Assembly (NCBI GenBank): GCA_037951105.1
Contig: JBAMJV010000877.1
Coordinates: 54,998 to 118,997, forward strand
Length of the DNA: 64,000 nucleotides
Source: Echinarachnius parma
Lineage: Eukaryota; Echinodermata; Echinoidea; Clypeasteroida; Echinarachniidae
Direction of reading: 5' to 3'
Numbering within the stretch: position 1 is the first letter of the stretch; each line of letters begins with the position of its first letter. Position numbers and translations under genes: made by a program. Shown here one piece after another: positions 48,326 through 59,900 of the stretch. The notes under the pieces were generated by a model. That model did no database searches and was not told the DNA's origin. It saw nothing but the letters and a program-made list of their open reading frames with translations.

Positions 48326-48779
48326 ATCAACCACCGTGATAATTCATTGACTAGATGTACTTTTCATTGAGAATTCATTGAACTAGAATTCTAGTAACAC
48401 TGTCCATTTGTCACAAAACGTACTCTAATGCTATTGTGGCTATCACTTACATGTATATCGTTGTATACGTATTACCAATATGCCAAAAGAAGCATGGAAC
48501 AGATTTTGGGTTCCAAATTTCTCTTTCGTTATACAGACATGTGTGATTAAAGTGTTCGAATTTTACATTCTATAGTGGATTTTCTAAACTGTATATAAAG
48601 TCCATGCTTTGTGATATAGAATAGCACTCAAATGTATTGCTCATTACTGTCACATGCCTCCTGCTACTATGGAACTTTTCCGGGCCGGGGATTTTTCACA
48701 CACCAAGCAGTGGTCTTATATAAGACTTATATAAGACACATGGACATTTGTATTAATCTTAATTAAGTAAATTTATGCA

Positions 48780-49112
48780 AATATTGCCCCAAAAGACACT
48801 TGAGACTTCAATCATATACCTTAATCATTGTAAGATTTGTCTAGTTTTATTGAAAAAAGAACACTGCTTCCTGGTTTAAAAAAACGAACAACTAAGTACA
48901 GTATGACGCTTATGCCGTTATGACCGTCTGTAGACACTCCTGAGCTGAATGTTTATCGATGATAGATATCCTCATTCTAAAAGGGCATTTGAAAAGATCT
49001 AACCCTTTTTTTTATTCTTCTCTTACCATACGCTAAACAACACAATAGAAGAGAAATATGGAAGCTCAAAGTAATTTTTGTGGAGTAAGACACTTTATAG
49101 GTGCACCTTTAA
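48780..49112. mobile_element. TTAA MITE, family 4, partial, in the CLCA 3' region
   Basis: Ends GACACTTTATAGGTGCACCTTTAA at 49,112, only 39 bp beyond the predicted stop codon of the CLCA gene, so the 3' UTR probably lies in or near it. The left end could not be placed. Confidence 0.55.
49011..49016 (-). promoter_or_regulatory. Candidate poly(A) signal AATAAA
   Basis: AATAAA on the minus strand about 135 bp past the stop at 49,151-49,153, inside the MITE. It is the nearest such hexamer I see, but unproven. Confidence 0.35.
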
Positions 49113-49150
49113 AGAAGTCTGAAACAAGTAATATGTTAATCAATGCTTCT

Positions 49151-49323
49151 TTAATTGGATGTAAATTGAATTACCTTGATTAGGTAGCATACTGTGCCAA
49201 GCAGAATGAAGGTCACCACAGCCAGCAGCCCACCGGTGATCGACATCGCAATTTCAAATCGTTTGGAGGACAACTCGCTGTTCAATGCGGTAGTCGAAGG
49301 ATTTGTTGTTTCATCGACGACTA
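49151..49323 (-). CDS. CLCA-like last exon: membrane span and short tail
   Basis: After TATGCAG reads LVVDETTNPSTTALNSELSS, then KRFEIAMSITGGLLAVVTFI and LLGTVCYLIKVIQFTSN-stop. About 22 hydrophobic residues make a single span with a very short cytoplasmic tail, as in membrane-anchored CLCA2 and CLCA4. A GTAATT after 'atcaag' could be a further donor, so an additional 3' exon outside this model is possible. Confidence 0.75.
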
Positions 49324-50928
49324 CTGCATACAATTTATATAACAGAATAAACTTTATTTTATCAAAATAGGTTCAGAAAGGGCTGAAATATCAATAAATA
49401 TATCCGATCGGAATAAATATGGGGGTTAGATTTATTAGATGATTTTTGTTAAAATAATTGTTGATCTATCTATTTAATCATTATTTTAACAAAACATCAC
49501 GTGTATAATTTTGTATGGGGGGGGGGGGGGGGGGGAGGGTGTCTTTAGAACATTGTTGAAGCCGAGACCCCCCCCCCCCCCAAAAAAAAAAAAATATATA
49601 TATATATATATATAAGCGAGAAGTGAACTAATACATACAGCTTTGGTTTCTTCCAATATTTAAATAATGCAAGAAATAATCATAAATGATTGAGAAGGAA
49701 GAATAATAGGCGTAGCTTAATAAGCATTGTTCCTCCCTTTAATCCTCCAAATGAAAAAAGGCACTGGTCGAAAAATTGGTCTCCGCCAGGACTCGAACCC
49801 GGGTCTTCAGCTTGGAACGCTGACGCCTTAACCACTAGGCCACGGGGACCGTGTGATTGAAGACAGATCCAAATTCAGGTCATTGGCAAGCCAATCTCTC
49901 GGCCCTTTGTACTCAATTAATTCATGGGGAAGGAGTTACAAACAATGCAAGCCGCCTGTACTTCAGCTGGATCACAAAGGAGTGATTCAAGTATTAGTTA
50001 GAACATATATATATAAGCGAGAAGTGAACTAATACATACAGCTTTGGTTTCTTCCAATATTTAAATAATGCAAGAAATAACGCCTATTATTCTTCCTTCT
50101 CAATCATTTATGATTATTTCTTGCATTATTTAAATATTGGAAGAAACCAAAGCTGTATGTATTAGTTCACTTCTCGCTTATATATATATGTTCTAACTAA
50201 TACTTGAATCACTCCTTTGTGATCCAGCTGAAGTACAGGCGGCTTGCATTGTTTGTAACTCCTTCCCCATGAATTAATTGAGTACAAAGGGCCGAGAGAT
50301 TGGCTTGCCAATGACCTGAATTTGGATCTGTCTTCAATCACACGGTCCCCGTGGCCTAGTGGTTAAGGCGTCAGCGTTCCAAGCTGAAGACCCGGGTTCG
50401 AGTCCTGGCGGAGACCAATTTTTCGACCAGTGCCTTTTTTCATTTGGAGGATTAAAGGGAGGAACAATGCTTATTAAGCTACGCCTATTATTCTTCCTTC
50501 TCAATCATTTATGATTATTTCTTGCATTATTTAAATATTGGAAGAAACCAAAGCTGTATGTATTAGTTCACTTCTCGCTTATATATATATGTTCTAACTA
50601 ATACTTGAATCACTCCTTTGTGATCCAGCTGAAGTACAGGCGGCTTGCATTGTTTGTAACTCCTTCCCCATGAATTAATTGAGTACAAAGGGCCGAGAGA
50701 TTGGCTTGCCAATGACCTGAATTTGGATCTGTCTTCAATCACACGGTCCCCGTGGCCTAGTGGTTAAGGCGTCAGCGTTCCAAGCTGAAGACCCGGGTTC
50801 GAGTCCTGGCGGAGACCAATTTTTCGACCAGTGCCTTTTTTCATTTGGAGGATTAAAGGGAGGAACAATGCTTATTAAGCTACGCCTATTATTCTTCCTT
50901 CTCAATCATTTATGATTATTTCTTGCAT

Positions 50929-50969
<41 letters not shown>

Positions 50970-53900
50970 CGAAAGGTGAACTAATACATACAGCTTTGGT
51001 TTCTTCCAAGCTGGAGACCCGGATTCGAGTCCTGGCGGAGACCAATTTTTCGACCAGTGCCTTTTTTCATTTGGAGGATTAAAGGGAGGAACAATGCTTA
51101 TTAAGCTACGCCTATTATTCTTCCTTCTCAATCATTTATGATTATTCTTTGCATTATATATATATATATATATATATTATTATTTTTTTGTCAAGGGGGT
51201 GGGGGTACCCACCCATCCCCCCACCCCCTGGGTACGGTTGAATTCAAACCGAGAATTAGTCTCTTCTCAACGACAATTTACATTATTTTGTTTACGCAAG
51301 CGCCAATTTACATGAGCTTTCGTGGATTGCATATAGTATATCAACAAACTGTTGGGTCACGTAACCCAACACTTCGTAGACTTGGGTGACCTATTTCAAG
51401 AAAGGGCTCAAAACGTGAACGTGAACGTTTTCTATACCTTTCGAGCACGGTGGAGTTATAACTATTAGTTTGTAATGTTATTGTGCAGGTTTTGGTTACT
51501 AAAGCTCAGCCTTACCAAAACTGTACTACCCCTTTAACAGAATACTGTAAGAAATGGGGAACTAAAAATAAAATATACTCGAAGTTGAATCGACACTGCT
51601 CTCTAAAATCATCATAGCCTACTTACATTGGCATTGGTCACCCTGAAACTGTGCAGTGCAGGAGCAAGAGCATTCTCCCACGTTCTGTGATCCGCCGTTG
51701 TTGCACGTCAGGCTGCAGCTAGATGTGGTAGTAGGGGTAGTAGTCGGTTGGAGTCTCGTTAAAGTTGCAACAACGACATTCGAAACGTCTCCCGTTTGAT
51801 TGACCTCATCTGCTGCCCTCAGGGCGAATGCGTAGGAATATGACAGCACATTCTGAACATCTTGTACGATGATGACGTACTCTTCAGTTGTGCCAAACGG
51901 AGAAGGGTTTGTAAGGTTGCCTCTGGAAACATCAGCCTGAGTCACTGGGATGGCATTCTCGAAATCAGCGATCAAGGTCTGTATGGAGCCGCTGATTCTG
52001 ATATCGTATCTGGACGCTGTCAATGAAATGTTTGTCATCAGAAAACGAAATCCAAAGTGCATTTGGAAGAGCTACAACTTTACAATACAAACAAATATTT
52101 AACGCATCCACACTCCATAAAAACTCTCGAGGTAGTAGGCGTAGGTGGATACAGGGACCCTCTAACTATCCTGGTTGTGTTCCAAAGACGGATCCCCCGC
52201 AATATTTAAGATATTGTCGTTTCAGAACTCTTTATATAGATGCAGTTTAAAAGGTAAAACGTGGTGGAACTTTAGGGGTTCATTTTAGTGCAAGGCAATA
52301 CAGAAGCAAAAAACTTTGCATTAATTGTAGAGGCTCTCCTGTACTAGAACTCCAGTGATGAGGTCTAAGTATTCTAAACAAGATTCGTGTAGACTTCTAT
52401 TTTGACGGGCATGTCGAGCGACTTGTTGGGTATAGATTTGACTCTTATACGGGCCGACTTTTGTATGACCCCAGTAGAGGGTCCAGAGGGCAGAGCACCC
52501 GTAATATGAACATTTCTGCTTTATGACTCTCCGTTTTAAATGTTCAGTTCGTTTTTAATCGAACGACACATAGCAAACGTAGATTGGAAGAACGACATGT
52601 TTATGATGCCCTTTTATAAACCAGTACACCGACCTCAATTATTTTAATAAATTGTTTTTGGATAACAGATTCGTATGAGTTGATGTTCTATAGACATGAT
52701 AGATGAGGTTCAATCATACCTCATTTTCCATAAAGTGCGTTTGAGAAATAAGCATTGCCCAACACATTTTAAATTGTAATTTCCCGTTACCGCAATGAAG
52801 ATTACAATATGAATTATCAACAATTTTGAGAAACGATTACGCGCTAGGCGAGCCGTATTAAAACGAGATTTGAAGTGTTATTCCTTCAATGGAAACTAGT
52901 TTATTATGGCAGATTTTATCTTCGGAATTATAAGAGGGCAAAAAAAACATGTTCGCTCCAAATCGGGGGCGGGCCGGTGGGGCCACTGTCATCTTTATGA
53001 ATCGTATGGATATAACATAAAGAATGATCGTTTGGTCTCTCTTAAGTAGAATGAAAAAGTTAAGGACTAGCTACCTGTCCCGGAGTCAAGGTCATCTCCG
53101 GTTGCCGTCCACGTCAAGACTACGGTCAGGTTGTCGATGGATGTGGAGGAAACGCGGAGATTGGTGATCCTGCTAGGGGCGAACCCGTCGCCACCGTTTA
53201 TGATGTTCGCTGGCAAATTCTGGACGTTCGTCGAACCGGTTGCCGAGCTGCGGGTGAAGGAAGGAGCTTCCTCGTACACAATAGTTTCTTCACCGGGAAC
53301 GGGGGCTTGGTAACCACCTACAGAAAAGAGTCATGTAATCAATACGGGAAAATGGGAAAACGGGGAAGAGGTCGTCCACCATTATCTTGGACCGACGATA
53401 TAAAGAGAGTGTCTGGATAAACAATGAAGGGTGCAACACAAATGTCAGAAGATCACAGCAGCGCTCTGCAGGGCCACCCAAAGTTGATGACGACGAATCC
53501 AAACGCACATATACTGCATGCCTTTAGAGGTTTCTTTTTATTTGATTGTTATGATTTATAACATCCGACCAAATATGTCCTATAGTAACTCAAAATGTAC
53601 CGGCATGCCTAGGCCCAGGTCAGCAAACAATTTGGACATGACGAAATTGTACCCGTGAAAGCATATGCAGGGTAAATGTTAACATTCGTATTTAACGGAG
53701 TAAAATAAACTGTTTCCATCCATTAGTTTAATGCCAAAGTAAAACATAAAAGGCCCTAAGATCTACAAGCGAGTTATTTCCGTAAAAATAAATTTACAAC
53801 ATTTTTGGTAAAGCATATTGCAAAAGGGTCTATTTATAGATAATCATCTGATAATTGTAAGGAAAAATATGTGAATAAATAAGGGAGGTCGGTATACCAA

Positions 53901-56900
53901 TGGAGGGTGGTTGTACAACTTGACCGTCGTCGGAAATTATGATGTAGGCCGGTGCCCCGGAGGCAGCGGGACGTCCCAAGATCTTGGCTGTGCCGTTGTT
54001 CTCCGACGTGACACGAAAACCGTAGAAGCCGGTGCTGGTAATCCCCGTGAAATAGCGCGAATAGACGCCGTCATTCTTTGTCACATCGGCACCTGTCAAA
54101 AAAGGAGTTGTGTGAATATTATGGTTTTAAATTGTCAAATTATCCTAGTAGTCAATTATCTTGCACAATGATTCAGCTAAGGGAATAGGCAAGGGGGAAA
54201 TTACACCCCTTGTTGGAAAATGTTGTTCCCTCTTTATTTGAGATACATTCGGTCAAAGTAATTTAAATCAAAAGCGATATAAATCATGTTATTTTGGCCT
54301 AAACCAACACAAACGTGCAATTTTCTGGCTTAACATTAAATTATTCGGGCGAAATACCTAAGCATTCCCTAAACGTAACGTGCCTCTACGTCTACATGTT
54401 GATGTGGAAAGTTATGTCCTTTGACCAAGGGCGTCGATTTCTTCTCGCCATTGGGGGGGGGGGGGGGGGGGGGATGATTCGTCATTTTGACCATCTCTGG
54501 CGAGGGAGCGAAGCGACAACCCAGCAGGGTGCCCGGGTTTTTATGGCTGAGGGAGGGGGGGGGGGGGGGCAATTAAGCTTTTAAAATTCAGCTGTTTAGA
54601 AATTGGAAGATTAGTGCACATTGCAAGCATCATGGGCTTTGTCCAATATGAACTTCGACCTGATAGATATATATTGCAAGCATTCTGATGGAACCCTGAA
54701 TAGCATCAGTCATGGGATACCCACATTGGGAAGCTTATTGGGGGTCCAGGGGGCGGAGCCCCCGGAAGCTTTGGGATTTGTAATATCCAGATATAAAGAT
54801 GTTGTCTATATGTAAATATAGAGTTAACTCTTCTTTAATTAATTGGCTTTTGAATTAGCTGTTTAGAGATTGGGAGATTATTAAGTGCACATTGCAAGCA
54901 TCCTGTTATGATGAGGGTACTGTCCAAGAATGGATGCATTTTAGCCTGATAGATAAATACTGTCGATTGCAATCATCCTGATGAAACCCTGAATAGAATA
55001 AGTCAAGGGATACCCACATTGGAAAGCTTATTGGCGGTCCAGGGGGCGAAGCCCCCGGAAGCTTTAGGATTTGTAATATCCATAAATACAATTAACTATT
55101 AAATAGTTAGCTCAATTTTAGTGAGCGAAGCGCAAATGCACAGAGAGCCAGGATCGCCTGAAAGTTTGCCAAGAGAGAAGTCCTGAATAAAACTATTTAA
55201 TGAGTACATGGCTGGTACTTGGTCAAATAACGTTAATGGGGGTTCCAGGGGCGCAGCCTCGGAAGATTTTGGATTTGGGCAGTTTAGCATTATCAAAAAG
55301 TGGTTTAAAGAAGACTATAGTAACAACTTCCATTCATGAGAGGGGGCAATGCTCCTTAATTGTAATGTTATTATATATTTTTGTACCCCAAATATTGGGG
55401 GGATGATAATACAGGCCATCCCCCCCACTTGAAATATTGGGGGGGGGGGGATATATCCCCCCCCCCCCCCCATCCCCCCCGTGATCGACGCCCCTGCCTT
55501 TGACCATAAACGTTAGGCGGATTGAACACACGAACATGGCTTTACTAGCCTTTAGACTATGCCTATATCATAAATTTGGTTATCGGAATGTAGTTGTCAA
55601 TGCTTGTATAGGAGGTTGCTGAGATAACAGCGCACAATCAATGCCAGATCGATTCGGGGACAACACAAAAGAGTTTAACCCATGGCCATACAACAGCGAT
55701 ATTCAGGAGGCAGCATCCTTCAATCCCCCGTCCGCAACTCCTGCCCCCCCCCCCCCCTCGTTTCCAATTCCTATGTATTACCTGCCCCGTTATCAAACAG
55801 CTTCAGTTCGACCGCAGGTTGTCCGGGTACGGTGATAAAAGCCTTTACAACGGCGTCAATAACAGGTTGGTAGCCTTTCTGAACCTGTGCATAGGCAACA
55901 AAGGGCTTCAACTGACTGCTGCTTGACACACCCGCGACCAGCGATGAACTCGTCGTGATCGGCTCCTCGAACGCGGGTTTGGAGTAGACGGACATGGTGA
56001 TGGACTGCGATCCCGAGTACATGTTACGCACTGTGAAGCTCCATTCACCTTGCTATAGAAACGGTGATCAAGAGCATGATTGTTTGGGTTAAACGCGAAT
56101 GACTTGATTTGTCACGATAACACTATCTCTGTTCAGCATGGTCAGTCTTTAATGCATATTTAAATAATTATCTCACCAGCTACCACTGATTGACGTATAT
56201 TTGACAATAATCATGTTGTCCTTGGGGCATCATCCCCCTGAAAAAGAAAATCGCTTGCAGATCTACACTATTAAATAATACTTTGCTTGATAAGAATGTA
56301 TGCTTTCAGGTTGTTAAAAAGGAAGATAGGTCTGTACCTTCCCAGGTAGCAAGCCAACGTTGGTCCAACGTTGGACCAACGTTGTCCAATTTTTTCGGCA
56401 ACGTTGGTCCAACGTTGTCCGGCAACGTTGGACCAACGATGGTTGCGTACGCCCAATCAACGTTGCTCCAACGTTGCCGAAAACGAAATGCCAACGTTGG
56501 ATCAACGTTGGTCCATCGTTGAAAAGTTGTTATTTGTCAACGTTGGACCAACGCTTTTCCAACGTTAATCCAAGGTTGGTATTTTGTTGGAGCAGCGTTG
56601 ATTGGGCGTACGCAAACGTTGATCCAACGTCAAAGCAACATGTGTCCAACAAGCATCCAATATGTCTCCAACATGCATCCAACAAGCAGCCAACATTGGA
56701 CCAACGCTTTTCCAACGTTAATCCAAGGTTGGTATTTTGTTGGAGCAGCGTTGATTGGGCGTACGCAAACGTTGATCCAACGTCAAAGCAACATGTGTCC
56801 AACAAGCATCCAATATGTCTCCAACATGTCTCCAACAAGCATCCAACGTTGGTCCAGCGTAATTCACCAACATTTCTCCAACGTTGGTCCAACGTTGGTC

Positions 56901-59900
56901 CAACATTGGACCAACGTCTCACCGTACTAAAAAAATTTAATTAATATTCATATGACACGCCTATTGGTGATATCTAGAACATCCTATCCTAGCTTTCCCT
57001 TTACCTAAGACTAACCTAACCCTAACCCTATTCCTAGTCCTATTCCTATCCCTATCCATATAGTCCTATTCCTATTCCTACACTCACTACATCTACATCA
57101 TCCACTCAGCTTTATATAACCTAGCTTCTGTGTTAATATTTGTTTGATGGTTGGTATTTCGATAAAGTTGAATGTTTGGATAAAGTTTTAAGAATTTACA
57201 CAAATACATCATGGAAACAAACCTTTAGAATGTTTTTGTAGATAAATAACTTACATATATTTCAAATAATGAGTAAATAATAACATTGGATTCATTCTGA
57301 ACAATCAAATAACATGATTATTAATGCTTTTTGCAGTCAATGATAACCACTCATGAATATTCATGAATAATAACCAACGTTCATCCAACGTTGAACCAAC
57401 GTTGATCCAACGATGGCATACATCCTGCTTTCAGCAGCTAATTTTAAATCCTTTTATTATGCAAGGGGGTTTTGACCACCTGTGCTACGAGTAAAAAAAT
57501 TACCTTTTCTAACATAACAGCTACATGTAGTGAACAACAGATGTGAAATGTTGGATTCTCGTTGGAATAACGAACGTTTCACTGTGGGTTACCGATGTCG
57601 ATCCAACGTTGCTCTAACGAGATTGTCCAACCTCCATTTCACTTTGAGTTACCGATGTTGATCCATCGCATGGTGTTGTAATATAATACAAGTAGGCGAA
57701 ATGCCATGTGTAACTCTGGCATAACAATAATAAATACTGGTAAATTACAAACTTGAGTGTCAGGGTAGACTACCCGACACCCAGAAGATGGAACCAGGGG
57801 ATTATTCTGCCCCTTTCGTACGGTTGTCATCCCCTATTGTAAGACCGACATTTACCTTATGCAAAATGGTTTAACGTGCTAGTGCCAGGGTGGACTACCC
57901 AACGCCTAGATGATACCAAGGGATTATTCTGCCCTAAATGGTATTCATCTCTATCACAAATCTAATCTATCCGGTGGTCTGAGAGTAGACGTCGAAGTGG
58001 GTAGCGCCTGTCACGTTCTTGCGAGGGCGGCTTCACCTCACTCCAGCACGCTTCTGGGACCTCCGTTTCCTCGTTTACTGGAACATGGATGTTACCTTCA
58101 GGTGCGCGACGCTTCTTTAGATGATGTCTGTTCCGGCGATACCGCCCACCTTTCTCACTCTGGATGTGGTACGAGCGGGGCGTTGAATCTTGAGTTGTCA
58201 CTACGCCAGGTTTCCATTCTTTTCCCACTTGGTAGTACACACGTTCTCCAGACTTCAACACCGGCAGCGACTTGGCACCCTGGTCATAGTATCGCTTCTG
58301 CCTCTTCTGGAGCTCTTTCTTCCTACTAGCTATGCACCGTTGATAACGAACAGTACAGTTCTCAATAAAGCGTTTTCTGGATGGTATATCCGGTCACACA
58401 TCAACCGTGAAGCTCGCCTCCCAAAATGGATTCAAATTAGCATTTCTACAACACAGGTCATGGCGAATCGAATCAGACATACAGTCACTTTCACTTCAGA
58501 CACCATGTTGTAATATAATACAAGTAGGCACACGAGTATAGTTGAAAGCTTACTTTATTAACTGCTTGTAGATCGATGGCCCAACTCATACATGGTCTCT
58601 TGACACCCGATATCGATCCTATATGGTAATTCACCGGGGATGGCGCACTTCTATTTATGATTGTAATTCTACTTGAGTCCACTCATTACTGTTGGTCTAA
58701 CGAGATTGTCCAACGTCTTTTTCACTGCGAATTACCGATGTTGATCCAACGTTGGTCCAACGAGATTGTCCAACGTCTTTTTCACTGCGAGGTACCGATG
58801 TTGATCCAACGTTGGTCCAACAAGATTGTCCAACGTCTTTTTCACTGCGAGTTACCGATGTTGGTCCAGCGTTGCTCCAACGAGATTGTCCAACGTCAAT
58901 TTCACTGCGAGTTACCGATGTTGGTCCACCGTTGGTCCAACGAGATTGTCCAACGTCCATTTCACTGCGAGTTACCGATGTTGGTCCAACGTTGGTCCAA
59001 CGAGATTGTCCAACGTCTTCTTCACTGCGAGTTACCTATGTTGGTCCAACGTTGGTCCAACGAGATTGTCCAACGTCTTTTTCACTGCGAGTTACCGATG
59101 TTGATCCAACATTGGTCCAACAAGATTGTCCAACGTCCATTTCACTGCGAGTTACTGATGTTGGTCCAACGTTGGTCCAACGAGATTGTCCAACGTCTTT
59201 TTCACTGCGAGTTACCGATGTTGATCCAACGTTGGTCCAACGAGATTGTCCAACGACTATTTCACTGCAAGTTACCGATGTTGGTGCAACGTTGGTCCAA
59301 CGAGATTGTCCAACGTCCATTTCAGTGCGAGTTACCGATGTTGGTCCAACGTTGGTCCAACGAGATTGTCCGACGTCTTTTTCACTGCGAGTTACCGATG
59401 TTGGTCCAACGTTGGTCCAACAAGATTGTCCAACATCCATTTCACTGCGAGTTACCGATGTTGGTCCAACGAGATTGTCCAACGTCTTTTTCACTGCGAG
59501 TTACCGATGTTGGTCCAACGTTGGTCCAACGAGATTGTCCAACGTCTTTTTCACTGCGAGTTACCGATGTTGATCCAACATTGGTCCAACAAGATTGTCC
59601 AACTTCCATTTCACTGCGAGTTACCGATGTTGGTCCAATGTTGGTCCAACAAGATTGTCCAACGTCTTTTTCACTGCGAGTTACCGATGTTGGTCCAACG
59701 TTGGTCCAACGAGATTGTCCAATGTCTTTTTCACTGCGAGTTACCGATGTTGATCCAACGTTAGTCCAACAAAATTGTCCAACGTCTATTTCACTGCGAG
59801 TTAACGATGTTGATCCAACGTTGGTCCAACGAGATTGTCCAACGTACATTTCACTGCGAGTTACCGATGTTGGTCCAACGTTGGTCCAACGAGATTGTCC

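Larger units (their letters stand above)
49611..51130. repeat. tRNA repeat cluster 2: ~470-bp palindrome plus a third unit
   Basis: Lies in the CLCA intron between the EGF-like and membrane exons. Left arm 49,611-50,079 and right arm about 50,114-50,583 are near-perfect inverted copies around a 34-nt spacer, each with a tRNA gene. A further direct unit follows (tRNA starts 401 bp apart), then a truncated unit. Edges are AT runs and a G/C-run patch (49,515-49,580). Confidence 0.85.

Noticed and set aside
57005-57090. Telomere-like ccctaaccctaa stretch
   Set aside because: Only a few imperfect units that grade into CCTAT words; the same kind of pyrimidine tract occurs in element 1, so it is part of the element. 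A similar short ccctaaccctagg at 2,527 is too short to matter.
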